NCBI RefSeq assembly: GCF_016916835.1
Contig: NZ_JAFFIX010000007.1
Location: 268,134-332,133, forward strand
Direction of reading: 5' to 3'
Source of the DNA: Actinacidiphila bryophytorum
Lineage (GTDB): Bacteria > Actinomycetota > Actinomycetes > Streptomycetales > Streptomycetaceae
DNA length: 64,000 bases
The position numbers and the translations under genes are program-made. Each line of letters begins with the position of its first letter. Position 1 is the first letter of the stretch. This document shows positions 54,556-64,000 of this stretch, one piece after another. The notes beneath the pieces are model-generated. The model made no database searches. It worked only from the letters and a program-made list of their open reading frames with translations, and was not told the origin of the DNA.

Positions 54556-57500
54556 TCAGCGGGCGTGCATCCACTCCTCCATCAGCGTCAGCAGGTGGTC
54601 GGTGTCCACCGGTTTGGCGACATAGTCCGACGCTCCCGACTCGATGCTCTTCTCCCGGTCGCCCTTCATGGCCTTCGCGGTCAGCGCGATGATCGGCAGC
54701 CCCGCGAACTGCGGCATCTTGCGGATCGCCGTCGTCGTGGCGTAGCCGTCCATCTCCGGCATCATGATGTCCATCAGCACGATCGCGATGTCGTCGTACT
54801 GCTCGAGCACCTCGATGCCCTCCCGGCCGTTCTCGGCGTACAGCACCGTCAGGCCGTGCTGCTCCAGGACGCTGGTGAGGGCGAAGACGTTGCGGATGTC
54901 GTCGTCGACGATCAGCACCTTCTCGCCGCTGAAACCGCCGGAGAAGCCCGAGTAGGAGGGCGGCTGGCTCTCCTCGGGCCACGCCTCCTGCGCGGCGCCG
55001 TTCTGCGCCTGGGCGGCCGGCAGCTGGGCCGGCTGCTGGGCCGAGCGGCGGCGCAGCCTCGCCAGGCTGCTGCCGGGGCTGCGAGTACGGGAGGCGGCCT
55101 CCTGGTCGCCCGTGCCGGGCGGCAGCTGCGGCAGCGCCTGCGGGACCTCGCCGAGGCTCAGCGGCAGATACAGCGTGAACGTCGAGCCGCGGCCGGGCTG
55201 GCTGTCCGCGTGGATCTCGCCGCCGAGCAGCCGGGCGATCTCCCGGCTGATCGACAGGCCCAGGCCCGTACCGCCGTACTTGCGGCTGGTGGTGCCGTCG
55301 GCCTGCTTGAACGCCTCGAAGATCACCCGCATCTTGCCGGCCGCGATGCCGATGCCCGTGTCGGTCACCGAGAACGCGATCAGCGGCTGGTCGGGCTCGC
55401 GCAGCGTGCCGGCCTCCAGCAGCTGCTCGCGGATCGACTGCGGCACCTCGTTGCCCGCCGGCCTGATGACCAGCTCCACCGAGCCGCTGTCGGTGAACTT
55501 CACCGCGTTCGACAGCAGGTTGCGCAGCACCTGGAGCAGCCGCTGCTCGTCGGTGTGCAGGGTGACCGGGAGTTCCGGCGAGACCCGCACCGAGAAGTCC
55601 AGGCCCTTCTCCGCGGTCAGCGGCCGGAAGGTCGCCTCCACGTAGTCGACCAGCTGCACCAGGGCGATACGGGTCGGCGAGACGTCCATCTTGCCGGCCT
55701 CGACCTTGGACAGGTCCAGGATGTCGTTGATCAGCTGCAGCAGGTCCGAGCCGGCGCCGTGGATGGTCTCGGCGAACTCGACCTGCTTGGGCGAGAGGTT
55801 GCCGTCGGCGTTGTCGGCCAGCAGCTTCGCCAGGATCAGCAGCGAGTTGAGCGGGGTGCGCAGCTCGTGCGACATGTTGGCGAGGAACTCCGACTTGTAG
55901 CGCATCGAGACCGCGAGCTGCTCGGCGCGCTCCTCCAGGACCTGCCGGGCCTCCTCGATCTCGGTGTTCTTGACCTCGATGTCGCGGTTCTGCCGGGCCA
56001 GCAGCTCCGCCTTCTCCTCCAGCTCAGCGTTGGACAGCTGCAGCGCCCGCTGCCGGTTCTCCAGCTCGGCCGAGCGCTCCTGGAGCTGCTCGGTCAGCTC
56101 CTGGGACTGCTTGAGCAGGCCCTCGGTCTTGGTGTTGACGCTGATCGTGTTGACGCTGATCGCGATGATGTCGGTGATCTGGTTGAGGAAGTCCTTCTGG
56201 ATCTGCGTGAAGGGCTGGAAGGCGGCCAGCTCGATGACGCCGAGCACCCGGCCCTCGAACAGCACCGGCAGCACGATCACATGCGACGGCGGGGCGTCGC
56301 CCAGCCCCGAGGTGATCTTCAGATAACCCGGCGGGACATGCTCGATGAGGATCGACCGCTTCTCCACCGCGGCCTGCCCGATAAGCCCCTCGCCCGGCAG
56401 GAAGACCGTCGACATGGTCTTGCGCGAGAAGCCGTAACTGCCGCGCAGCCGCAGCTCGTACTCCTCGCCGACCTCCGTGGTGTCCTCGGCGAGGAAGAAG
56501 GCGCCGTGCTGCGCGGAGACCACGGGGGTCAGTTCGCTCATGATCAGCGCGGCCACGTCGCCGAGGTCCCGGCGGCCCTGCATCAGACCGGAGATACGCG
56601 CCAGGTTGCCCTTGAGCCAGTCCTGCTCCTTGTTGGCGAGCGTGGTCTCGCGGAGCCGGACGATCATGGTGTTGATGTAGTCCTGCAGCTCCAGGATCTC
56701 GCCCGCCGCGTCCACGTCGATGCGCAGGTTGAGGTCGCCGCGGGTCACGGCGGTGGCGACCTGGGCGATGTTGCGGACCTGGCTGGTCAGGTTGTTGGCC
56801 ATCAGGTTGACGGACTCGGTCAGGTCCTTCCAGATGCCGCTGACGCCCGGCACGCGCGCCTGGCCGCCGAGCCTGCCCTCCGTACCCACCTCGCGCGCGA
56901 CCCTGGTGACCTCGTCACCGAAGGCGGACAGCTGGCCCACCATCGTGTTGATGGTGGTCTTCAGCTCCAGGATCTCCCCGCGCGCGTCCACGTCGATCTT
57001 CTTGGACAGGTCACCGCGGGCCACCGCCGTGGTCACCTGGGCGATCTGCCGCACCTGGCCCGTCAGGTTGGACGCCATGCCGTTGACGGACTCGGTGAGG
57101 TCCTTCCAGGTGCCGCTGACGCCCGGCACGCGCGCCTGGCCGCCCAGGATGCCCTCGGTGCCCACCTCGCGGGCCACCCGGGTCACCTCGTCACCGAACG
57201 CCGACAGCGTGTCCACCATCGTGTTGATGGTCTCCGCGAGCTGCGCGACCTCGCCGCGCGCGTCCACGGTGATCTTCTTGGTCAGGTCGCCGTTGGCGAC
57301 GGCGGTGGCCACCGAGGAGATCGACCGCACCTGGCTGGTCAGGTTGCCCGCCATCAGGTTGACGTTGTCCGTGAGGTCCTTCCAGATGCCGGACGCGTCG
57401 CGGACCCGCGCCTGCCCGCCGAGCTGGCCTTCGGTGCCCACCTCGCGGGCCACCCGGGTCACCTCGTCGCCGAACGCCGACAGGGTGTCCACCATCGTGT

Positions 57501-59937
57501 TCACGGTGGTGACCAGCGCCAGGATCTCGCCCTTGGCGTCGACGGTGATCTTCCGCGACAGGTCGCCCTGGGCGACCGCGCTGGTCACGTCGGCGATGTT
57601 GCGCACCTGGCTGGTCAGGTTGTTGGCCATGAAGTTGACGGACTGCGTGAGGTCCTTCCAGGTGCCGCTGACACCCTTGACCTCCGCCTGGCCGCCCAGG
57701 ATGCCCTCGGTGCCCACCTCGCGCGCGACCCTGGTGACCTGCTCGGCGAACGACGAGAGCTGGTCCACCATCGTGTTGAGGGTGTTCTTCAGCTCCAGGA
57801 TCTCCCCGCGCGCGTCCACGTCGATCTTCTGCGACAGGTCGCCGCGCGCGACCGCCGTCGCGACCTGCGCGATGTTGCGCACCTGGCCGGTCAGGTTGCC
57901 CGCCATGAAGTTCACCGAGTCGGTCAGGTCGCGCCACACACCGGCGACGCCCGGCACCTGCGCCTGCCCGCCCAGCCGCCCGTCGGTGCCCACCTCGCGG
58001 GCCACCCGCGTCACCTGCTCGGCGAAGGAGGACAGCTGGTCCACCATCGTGTTGATGGTGTTCTTCAGCTCCAGGATCTCCCCGCGCGCGTCCACGTCGA
58101 TCTTCTGCGACAGGTCGCCGCGCGCGACCGCCGTGGTCACCTGGGCGATCTGCCGCACCTGGCTGGTCAGGTTGCCCGCCATGAAGTTGACGGAGTCCGT
58201 GAGGTCCTTCCAGGTGCCGCTGACCCCGTCCACCCGCGCCTGGCCGCCCAGCCGGCCCTCGGTGCCCACGTCGGTGGCCATCCGGGTCACCTGGGCCGCG
58301 AAGGAGCCGAGCTGGTCGACCATCCGGTTCACGGTGTTCTTCAGCTCCAGCATCTCGCCGGAGACGTCGACGGTGACCTTCTGCGACAGGTCGCCGTTGG
58401 CGACCGCCGTGGTGACCTGCGCGATGTTGCGGACCTGGCCGGTCAGGTTGCGGAAGGCGGTGTTCACCGAGTCGGTGAGGTCCTTCCACGTCCCCGCCGC
58501 ACCCGGCACCTGCGCCTGACCGCCCAGGATGCCCTCGACGCCGACCTCGCGGGCCACCCGCGTCACCTCGGCGCCGAAGGCCGACAGCTGGTCGACCATC
58601 GTGTTGACGGTGTTCTTCAGCTCCAGCATCTCGCCGGAGACGTCGACCGTGACCTTCTGCGACAGGTCGCCGCCCGCGACCGCGGTCGTGACCTGCGCGA
58701 TGTCACGCACCTGGGCCGTCAGGTTGCGGAAGGCGGTGTTCACCGAGTCGGTGAGGTCCTTCCACGTGCCCGCCGCACCAGGCACCTGCGCCTGACCGCC
58801 GAGCTGGCCCTCGGCGCCGATCTCACCGGCGACCCGGGTCACCTCGTCGGCGAAGGTTCGCAGCGTCTCGGTCATCGCGTTGATCGTCTCGGCGAGCTGC
58901 GCGACCTCGCCGCGCGCGCCGATGGTGATCTTCTGCGTCAGGTCGCCGTTCGCGACCGCCGTGGTCACCTGCGCGATGTCCCGCACCTGGGCCGTCAGGT
59001 TGCCGGCCATCAGGTTCACCGAGTCGGTGAGGTCCTTCCACACCCCGGCCACGCCCGGCACCTGCGCCTGGCCGCCCAGTTCGCCCTCGGTGCCGACCTC
59101 CCGGGCGACCCGGGTCACCTCGGAGGAGAACGAGGAGAGCTGGTCCACCATCGTGTTGACGGTGTTCTTCAGCTCCTGCATCTCGCCCGCGACATGCACG
59201 GTGACCTTGCGTGACAGGTCGCCCTTGAGGACCGCGTTCGTCACCATCGCGATGTCGCGGACCTGCGCGGTGAGCCGGTACGCCATGGTGTTGACGGAGT
59301 CCGTCAGGTCCTTCCAGGACCCCGCCATGCCGCGGACCTTCGCCTGACCGCCGAGCTTGCCCTCGGTGCCGACCTCGCTGGCCACCCGGGTCACCTCGTC
59401 GGTGAACGCCGACAGCTGGTCGACCAGGCCGTTGACCGTACGGCCGACCTTGAGGAACTCGCCGCGCAGCGGGTGCGCGGACCCGTCGGGATTCTGCGCA
59501 CGCAGGTCCATGCGCTGCTCCAGGTCGCCCTCGGCCACCGCCGACAGCACCCGGCCCACCTCGGACACCGGCCGCACCAGGTCGTCCACCAGGGCGTTCG
59601 AGGCCTCGATGGCCGCAGCCCACGCACCCTCGCAGGCACCGGTCTCCAGCCGCTCGGTGAGCTTGCCCTCGCGGCCGACGACCCGGCGCACCCGCGCCAA
59701 CTCGCCCGTGAGGTGCTGGTTGCGGTCGGCGACCTCGTTGAAGACGGCGGCGACCTCCGCCATCACCCCGTCCCCGGTCACCGTCAGACGCCGGCGGAAA
59801 TTGCCGTCCCGCATCGCGGCAAGCGCGGCGAGCAGCTTGGTGAGCGCGGCAGAATCGACCTCTACGGTCCCGCCGGCCCGGGAACGCCCGTTCTTCGTAC
59901 GCGTGACTGCGCCCCGCGCCGATGCGCCAGACTCCAC
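54556..59937 (-). CDS. osaA: Giant multi-HAMP hybrid histidine kinase OsaA
   Basis: 1793 residues and no membrane segment. A series of 11 clear HAMP-type units, plus a weaker one at the N-terminus, covers about residues 40-1090; nine of the intervals are exactly 92 residues. Then come GAF (about 1115-1255), coiled coil (1270-1340), HisKA with His1357 (NMSHELRTP), HATPase ([13 protein letters not shown]), a Gln/Pro/Ala linker and a C-terminal receiver with Asp1723. It matches S. coelicolor OsaA, which with OsaB handles osmotic stress. The GTG at 59937 is preferred because GGAGGGACAC precedes it; an ATG 11 codons earlier (59970) is possible. Confidence 0.92.
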   Translation of the reverse strand: MESGASARGAVTRTKNGRSRAGGTVEVDSAALTKLLAALAAMRDGNFRRRLTVTGDGVMAEVAAVFNEVADRNQHLTGELARVRRVVGREGKLTERLETGACEGAWAAAIEASNALVDDLVRPVSEVGRVLSAVAEGDLEQRMDLRAQNPDGSAHPLRGEFLKVGRTVNGLVDQLSAFTDEVTRVASEVGTEGKLGGQAKVRGMAGSWKDLTDSVNTMAYRLTAQVRDIAMVTNAVLKGDLSRKVTVHVAGEMQELKNTVNTMVDQLSSFSSEVTRVAREVGTEGELGGQAQVPGVAGVWKDLTDSVNLMAGNLTAQVRDIAQVTTAVANGDLTQKITIGARGEVAQLAETINAMTETLRTFADEVTRVAGEIGAEGQLGGQAQVPGAAGTWKDLTDSVNTAFRNLTAQVRDIAQVTTAVAGGDLSQKVTVDVSGEMLELKNTVNTMVDQLSAFGAEVTRVAREVGVEGILGGQAQVPGAAGTWKDLTDSVNTAFRNLTGQVRNIAQVTTAVANGDLSQKVTVDVSGEMLELKNTVNRMVDQLGSFAAQVTRMATDVGTEGRLGGQARVDGVSGTWKDLTDSVNFMAGNLTSQVRQIAQVTTAVARGDLSQKIDVDARGEILELKNTINTMVDQLSSFAEQVTRVAREVGTDGRLGGQAQVPGVAGVWRDLTDSVNFMAGNLTGQVRNIAQVATAVARGDLSQKIDVDARGEILELKNTLNTMVDQLSSFAEQVTRVAREVGTEGILGGQAEVKGVSGTWKDLTQSVNFMANNLTSQVRNIADVTSAVAQGDLSRKITVDAKGEILALVTTVNTMVDTLSAFGDEVTRVAREVGTEGQLGGQARVRDASGIWKDLTDNVNLMAGNLTSQVRSISSVATAVANGDLTKKITVDARGEVAQLAETINTMVDTLSAFGDEVTRVAREVGTEGILGGQARVPGVSGTWKDLTESVNGMASNLTGQVRQIAQVTTAVARGDLSKKIDVDARGEILELKTTINTMVGQLSAFGDEVTRVAREVGTEGRLGGQARVPGVSGIWKDLTESVNLMANNLTSQVRNIAQVATAVTRGDLNLRIDVDAAGEILELQDYINTMIVRLRETTLANKEQDWLKGNLARISGLMQGRRDLGDVAALIMSELTPVVSAQHGAFFLAEDTTEVGEEYELRLRGSYGFSRKTMSTVFLPGEGLIGQAAVEKRSILIEHVPPGYLKITSGLGDAPPSHVIVLPVLFEGRVLGVIELAAFQPFTQIQKDFLNQITDIIAISVNTISVNTKTEGLLKQSQELTEQLQERSAELENRQRALQLSNAELEEKAELLARQNRDIEVKNTEIEEARQVLEERAEQLAVSMRYKSEFLANMSHELRTPLNSLLILAKLLADNADGNLSPKQVEFAETIHGAGSDLLQLINDILDLSKVEAGKMDVSPTRIALVQLVDYVEATFRPLTAEKGLDFSVRVSPELPVTLHTDEQRLLQVLRNLLSNAVKFTDSGSVELVIRPAGNEVPQSIREQLLEAGTLREPDQPLIAFSVTDTGIGIAAGKMRVIFEAFKQADGTTSRKYGGTGLGLSISREIARLLGGEIHADSQPGRGSTFTLYLPLSLGEVPQALPQLPPGTGDQEAASRTRSPGSSLARLRRRSAQQPAQLPAAQAQNGAAQEAWPEESQPPSYSGFSGGFSGEKVLIVDDDIRNVFALTSVLEQHGLTVLYAENGREGIEVLEQYDDIAIVLMDIMMPEMDGYATTTAIRKMPQFAGLPIIALTAKAMKGDREKSIESGASDYVAKPVDTDHLLTLMEEWMHAR
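56690..59300 (-). repeat. Tandem 276-base coding repeats (HAMP series) inside osaA
   Basis: Nine in-frame periods of 276 bases (92 codons), each with the consensus QVR-IA-VTTAVA-GDLSQK at the HAMP core and [23 protein letters not shown] at the joint. Neighbouring units are near-identical in stretches, so recombination or assembly collapse is possible here. Confidence 0.9.
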
Positions 59938-60258
59938 CGTGTCCCTCCTGGAGGGTCGATCGACCTGCATGTACCTGACCTAGGCGCCTCCAGTCTTCCA
60001 CCTTCACCTACCGGGCCGACAACATCCTGCGTAACCCGTGCACGGCGACCTCGTTGGCGCTAGGCACCGGCGGCCCGCCGTGCACACAGCGCATCCGGCA
60101 AGGCACGTTCCGGTTTGACAGCCGCAACTGACGCCCGGGGCGCTACGCACTAGCCTTGCCTGATGGCAGTACGACGCACGGTGCACGGGCGGGAGACCGA
60201 ACGTGGCGCGACCCGGCACCTGCTGCGGGACACCACCGAAACCGTCAAGAGGAGATCC
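59938..60258. promoter_or_regulatory. Divergent osaA-osaC intergenic region (321 bases)
   Basis: No separate gene. It contains both ribosome sites and, on the + strand, a TTGACA hexamer upstream of osaC with no well-spaced -10. osaC in S. coelicolor is driven by SigB; I do not see a clear GNNTN14-16GGGTAY element. An in-frame ATG for osaC lies at 60163. Confidence 0.45.
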
Positions 60259-62898
60259 GTGATCACGGCTCGGGCATCGGCCAGCTTCGAACCGGTGGGG
60301 CGGTCGGTCGCCGTGGCCAGGGCCTTCGTACGCGACACCCTGCACGGCTGGGGCTTCGCCGACGTCGTGGACGACGCCGTGGTGCTGACCAGCGAACTGG
60401 TCACCAACGCGGTGGTGCACGCCGGAACAGCCGCCGACGTGCGCTGCCTGCGCTACGAGACGGCCGTACGCGTCGAGGTCGCCGACCACTACCCGGAGCG
60501 CGAGGTGCCGCTGCAGGGCCGCGGCAGGACGCACCGCGACCCCGACCACGAAGGCGGCCGCGGACTGCTGCTGTGCGCCGCCCTCGCCAGCCGCTGGGGC
60601 GTGGAGTACACGGCGGCGGGAAAACACGTCTGGTTCCAGCTCGACCTGCCCGAGCGCCCCGCCGGAACCCGCTCCGCGGGACCGCTGCTGCCCGCCGCCG
60701 ACCTGCCCGTCGCCGACGAGCGGGTGCGGGTCGCCGTCGTCCAGGTCGACAGCCGCGGCGCCATCACCCGCTGGAACGACGACGCGGCCGTCCTCTTCGG
60801 CCACCCCGCCGACGACGTCGTCGGCAAGTCGCTCGCCGACTTCACCGCCTGGCCGCAGACCCCCGGCACCGGCATCGGCCTGGCCGAGGCACTCCAACTC
60901 TCCCGCTGGGAAGGCACCTACGGGCTGCGCAACAGCGACGGCAGGGTCCTGCCCGTCTACGGCTCCCACCTGCGCGTCCGCGACAGCTCGGGCGAGCCCT
61001 CCACCGTCTGCCTGCTCGTGCGCGTCGAGGAGCGCGCCGTCCTGCAGACCCCGGCCCGCGGCAGCGCACCCTCCGACGCGGGCCTGGCCCAACGCGGCAA
61101 GAACGCCGACGCCTTCGAGGTCTTCATCGGCTCGCCCGCACCCGACGACCTCGACAGCCTGCTCCAGCGCACCGTCGAACGCGCCCGCGACATGCTCGAC
61201 GGCGACGCCGCCTACCTGCTGCTCGCCACCGACGACGAGACCGAACTCGAAGTACGCGCCTCCACCGGCCTGCCCTCCGCGCGCCAGCGCTTCGCCCGCG
61301 TCCCCGTCGAGGCCGGCACCGGCCGCTACGGCAGCGCCCGCATGCCGGCCGTGCACGAGGACCTGACGGCGGTACCCGGCGCCGTACCGCTGCTGTCGGG
61401 CACCGGGATGCGCTCGGTCGTCACCGTGCCGCTCAAGGTCGAGGGCCGGCTCACCGGGTCCCTCGGGGTGGCCGCAGAGGCGCCGGGCCGCTACTCCAAC
61501 CAGGAGGCGCTGCGGCTGCAGTTCGCGGCCGACCGCATCGCCCTGGCCGTCGAGAGCGCCCGGCTCACCGAGCTGGAAAGGCTCCGCCGCGGCTCCCTGT
61601 CCTTCCTCGTCGAGGCCTCCGACCTGCTGGCCGGCACTCTGGAACGCGACCAGACACTCGCGCTGATGGCCCAGATGACCGTGCCCACGCTGGCCAGTTG
61701 GTGCGCCGTCTACACCATCGCCGAGCAGTCGGAACCCGAACTGGCCTTCGTCCTGCACGAGGACGAGGACCGCATCGACGGCATCAAGGCCCTGCTCTCC
61801 CAGGTCCGCGCCCCCGAACCGGACCCCACCCCCGGCGCACGCGCCTGGACCGCCCCCTCCGACGCGGCGCACTCCAGCGCCCTGCGCGCCTCCCTGCGCA
61901 GCCTGGGCGTCGGCCCCAGCGGCTCGGGCACGATCCCCGGGCGTGCCCCCAGCACCCCCGGCGTGGCCCTTGCCACGGCAGCGGCCGTCGGCGGCGAGAC
62001 GGTCGTCCTGCCGCTGGTCGCCCGCAACCGCGTCATCGGCATGCTCACCCTCGGCAAACCCTCGGACGAGCGCTTCCGCCAGGAGATCCTGGAGCTGGCC
62101 GAGGACCTCTCACGCCGCGCCGCACTCGCCCTGGACAACGCCCGCCTCTACAGCGAGCGCACCGCCATCAGCCAGGCCCTCCAGCGCAGCCTGCTCCCGC
62201 CGGAACTGCCCCAGGTCCCCGGCGTCGAGGTCGAAGTCGTCTACCGCGCCGCAGGCGAGGGCAACGAGGTCGGCGGCGACTTCTACGACCTCTTCCCGAT
62301 CCGCGACGGCTGCTGGGGCTTCGCCATCGGCGACGTCTGCGGTACGGGACCCGAGGCTGCAGCGGTCACGGGCCTCGCCCGGCATGCCCTGCGCCTGCTG
62401 GCCCGCGAGGGCTTCGGCGGCCCCGCGGTCCTGGAACGCCTCAACGCCGCCATCCTCGACGAAGGCGCCCGCAGCCGCTTCCTGACCCTGCTCTACGGCG
62501 AGCTGTGGCCGCAGCACGACGGCAGTGCGGTGCTGCGCATGGTCTGCGCGGGCCACCCGCTGCCGCTGCGGCTGCGCCCGGACGGCACGGTGGAGCCCGC
62601 GGCCGAACCGCAGCCGCTGCTGGGCGTCATGGACGACCTGGAACTCGTCGAGCAGTCCGTCACGCTGGACCCGGGCGATGTCCTGCTCTGCGTCACCGAC
62701 GGCGTCACCGAGCGCCGCGAGGGCACCAGGATGCTCGGCGACGACGGCCTCGCGGACGTCCTGGCGACCTGTACGGGCCTGACGGCGGGTGCGGTCGCGG
62801 CACGTATCCAGCGCGCCGTCGAACGCTTCGCCTCCGACGCGCCCTCGGACGACATGGCCATTCTCGCGATGCGGGTGCCGGCCCTCCCGGAAAGCTGA
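60259..62898 (+). CDS. osaC: OsaC: anti-sigma kinase-like, PAS, GAF and PP2C phosphatase protein
   Basis: 879 residues. N-terminal RsbW-like HATPase (about 8-125, SELVTNAVVHAG and GGRGLLL), PAS (about 145-245), GAF (about 285-435), second GAF-like region (460-620) and SpoIIE/PP2C phosphatase (about 655-875, GGDFYD, GDVCGTG, TDGVTE). It matches S. coelicolor OsaC, which binds and restrains sigma B after osmotic stress. The GTG at 60259 is chosen because AGAGGAG precedes it ideally; the ATG at 60163 would add 32 residues. Divergent from osaA. Confidence 0.9.
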   Translation: MITARASASFEPVGRSVAVARAFVRDTLHGWGFADVVDDAVVLTSELVTNAVVHAGTAADVRCLRYETAVRVEVADHYPEREVPLQGRGRTHRDPDHEGGRGLLLCAALASRWGVEYTAAGKHVWFQLDLPERPAGTRSAGPLLPAADLPVADERVRVAVVQVDSRGAITRWNDDAAVLFGHPADDVVGKSLADFTAWPQTPGTGIGLAEALQLSRWEGTYGLRNSDGRVLPVYGSHLRVRDSSGEPSTVCLLVRVEERAVLQTPARGSAPSDAGLAQRGKNADAFEVFIGSPAPDDLDSLLQRTVERARDMLDGDAAYLLLATDDETELEVRASTGLPSARQRFARVPVEAGTGRYGSARMPAVHEDLTAVPGAVPLLSGTGMRSVVTVPLKVEGRLTGSLGVAAEAPGRYSNQEALRLQFAADRIALAVESARLTELERLRRGSLSFLVEASDLLAGTLERDQTLALMAQMTVPTLASWCAVYTIAEQSEPELAFVLHEDEDRIDGIKALLSQVRAPEPDPTPGARAWTAPSDAAHSSALRASLRSLGVGPSGSGTIPGRAPSTPGVALATAAAVGGETVVLPLVARNRVIGMLTLGKPSDERFRQEILELAEDLSRRAALALDNARLYSERTAISQALQRSLLPPELPQVPGVEVEVVYRAAGEGNEVGGDFYDLFPIRDGCWGFAIGDVCGTGPEAAAVTGLARHALRLLAREGFGGPAVLERLNAAILDEGARSRFLTLLYGELWPQHDGSAVLRMVCAGHPLPLRLRPDGTVEPAAEPQPLLGVMDDLELVEQSVTLDPGDVLLCVTDGVTERREGTRMLGDDGLADVLATCTGLTAGAVAARIQRAVERFASDAPSDDMAILAMRVPALPES

Positions 62899-62945
62899 CC
62901 GCGGCGGGCGGTGTCCCCTTCTCCCCGCTCTTCCCGTACATGCAG

Positions 62946-62979
62946 AAAGGCCTCCCGCCGACGGCGGGAGGCCTTTCCT
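62946..62979. terminator. osaC / tRNA terminator
   Basis: Perfect stem AAAGGCCTCCCGCCG with its complement (62946-62960, 62962-62976), flanked by A on the left and T on the right, so it can work on both strands. Confidence 0.9.
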
Positions 62980-62985
62980 TGTCAG

Positions 62986-63058
62986 AGCCCCAATACGGAA
63001 TCGAACCGTAGACCTTCTCCTTACCATGGAGACGCTCTACCGACTGAGCTATTGGGGC
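62986..63058 (-). tRNA. tRNA-Thr (anticodon GGT)
   Basis: 73-nt cloverleaf on the minus strand: acceptor GCCCCAA/TTGGGGC, D-stem GCTC/GAGC, anticodon stem TCTCC/GGAGA with loop ATGGTAA (anticodon GGT), T-arm TACGG-TTCGATT-CCGTA. CCA is not encoded. It reads ACC and ACU codons. Confidence 0.96.
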
Positions 63059-63162
63059 GCGTCGACGGGAAGATCGTAGCCCATGAACGGCTGTGCGGGA
63101 AACTCGGCCGAGGTTCTGCCGAGCCCCGGCTCAGTTCCCGCCCGGGCCGGGGTCGAACGGGC

Positions 63163-63891
63163 TCAGATCAGCCCGCCCAGGGCGTTGCAAGTGTCCGCCA
63201 TGTGCGTCAACTCCCGCTGCGTGATACCCGGGTGCACCGGCAGCGACAGGGTGTCCGCTACCACCCGCTCCGTCTGCGGCAGCACGGCCCCCGAGCGGTG
63301 CGCAGGCATCCGGTGCACCGGTACGGGCACGCTCACCGTCGCCTGCACCCCCCGGGCGGCCAGGGCGGCGGCGAAGGCGTCCCTGTCGGGCCGGCCGTTG
63401 CCCGGTATCCGCACGGTGTAGCGGTGGTAGAGGTGGTGCGCCCCCGGCTCGGTGTAGGGCACGATGACCCCCTTCAACGCCGAGTCCAGGAAGCGCGCGT
63501 GCGCCCGGCGCCGCGCGACGGCTCCGGTGTCCTCCGCACGCCCGCCCTCGGCGCCCTCTTCCACCACGGCCAGCGAGCGGCGCTCGGCCAGCTCGTTGAG
63601 CTGCGACATGGGCGCCGGGTGCCCGAACACGTGAACCGGCACTATGGCCGCGGTCCGTGAGGTGACGCCGGCCGCGACCGCGTCCGGGTCCAGGCAGAAC
63701 GTCCGCGGGTCTATGTCCGCGAACACCGGTACGGCACCGGCCAGTCGTACGGCATCGGCGGGCGCGCCCGGCCCGAAGGACGGCACGATGACCTCGTCGC
63801 CCGCCCCTATCCCCAGCTTCACCAGCGCGTCGCGCAGAGCGGTGGCCGTCGTGTCCGAAGCGATCCTGTGCCGCCGTCCGGCAGTCGTCAT
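63163..63891 (-). CDS. Shortened DegT/DnrJ/EryC1-like protein lacking the catalytic lysine segment
   Basis: 242 residues; full-length family members are about 370. The N-terminal part (TATALRDALVKLGIGAGDEVIVPSF, VPVFADIDP, IVPVHVFGHP) and the C-terminal part (HHLYHRYTVRIP, PVPVHRMPA, LSLPVHPGI) align with sugar aminotransferases. The roughly 100 residues between, which hold the PLP-binding lysine, are missing, and the usual EDAAQ reads EEGAE. The reading frame is intact, so it is not a recent pseudogene. It is probably not a working aminotransferase. Upstream of tRNA-Thr on the same strand. Confidence 0.82.
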   Translation of the reverse strand: MTTAGRRHRIASDTTATALRDALVKLGIGAGDEVIVPSFGPGAPADAVRLAGAVPVFADIDPRTFCLDPDAVAAGVTSRTAAIVPVHVFGHPAPMSQLNELAERRSLAVVEEGAEGGRAEDTGAVARRRAHARFLDSALKGVIVPYTEPGAHHLYHRYTVRIPGNGRPDRDAFAAALAARGVQATVSVPVPVHRMPAHRSGAVLPQTERVVADTLSLPVHPGITQRELTHMADTCNALGGLI

Positions 63892-63965
63892 CTGCTGCAC
63901 GTCTCCACACCTCCGCCTGTCGGGGCGCCCAGAGTCTCTGCACGACGTGAACACCGGGTAACGGG

Positions 63966-64000
63966 CAGCAAAAAAGCCCCGGCCCCCGAGACAAAACTCG
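63966..64000. terminator. Part of a terminator cut by the window edge
   Basis: AAAAAAGCCCCGGCCCCCGAG: an A-tract followed by one GC-rich arm whose partner would lie beyond 64000. It is probably the end of a minus-strand gene outside the window. Confidence 0.4.

Noticed and set aside
62986..63891. tRNA-Thr as a phage or element attachment site with a disrupted DegT gene as insertion scar
   Set aside because: No integrase, no direct repeat of the tRNA end and no change in base composition are seen. The DegT-like frame is intact.

Overview
The window reads as the core chromosome of a high-GC streptomycete (Streptomyces or a close relative such as Actinacidiphila). The reasons are very high G+C, dense genes with GTG/TTG starts and GGAGG-type ribosome sites, a vitamin-B12-dependent ribonucleotide reductase beside nrdR and lexA, a ClgR regulator, and the osmotic-stress loci osaA, osaB and osaC. 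From memory, the order nrdJ-nrdR-lexA ... hflX-rsh-dapF-miaA-miaB ... recX-recA ... lhr ... dps-clgR ... ftsK-osaB-osaA-osaC follows the Streptomyces coelicolor chromosome. I see no insertion sequence, prophage, plasmid function or CRISPR array.

Layout. 1-1.2 kb: the end of a TetR-type regulator and a DUF4937-like protein. 1.3-8.3 kb: nrdJ, nrdR, lexA and a DinG-type helicase, with two NrdR boxes and two LexA boxes between nrdR and lexA. 8.3-11.4 kb: a phosphoprotein-signalling group made of a PIN/NYN-like nuclease fused to an FHA domain, a Ser/Thr kinase, and a zinc-ribbon FHA protein. 11.4-17.5 kb: a four-gene NRPS-independent siderophore operon. 17.6-28.6 kb: a secreted protease, hflX, a RelA/SpoT homologue, dapF, miaA, an MT0933-type antitoxin, a LigB-like protein and miaB. 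28.7-34 kb: a TAXI binding protein, a two-component system and an FAD monooxygenase. 34-39.5 kb: recX, recA, an AI-2E-family membrane protein, DUF3046, azlCD and an AraC regulator. 39.5-46 kb: lhr, a Fpg/Nei glycosylase and dps. 46-53.5 kb: clgR, a cinA-like gene, pgsA, rimO, a RodZ-like protein and ftsK. 53.6-62.9 kb: osaB, osaA and the divergent osaC. 63-64 kb: tRNA-Thr(GGT), a shortened DegT-like protein and the edge of a terminator.

How the genes work together. DNA-damage functions recur: lexA, recA, recX, dinG, lhr, a Fpg/Nei glycosylase, nrdJ/nrdR and ftsK. Three of them (recA, dinG, lhr) have an upstream sequence matching the LexA-independent RecA-NDp (PafBC-type) promoter, TTGTCRGTG-N8-TANNNT, exactly at recA and with one or two mismatches at the other two. 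recA also has a LexA box. The window may therefore show how an actinomycete splits its damage response between LexA and PafBC. Least explained are the nuclease-FHA/kinase/FHA trio, the siderophore operon that lacks a visible N-hydroxylase and decarboxylase, and the DegT-like protein that has lost the segment holding the catalytic lysine.
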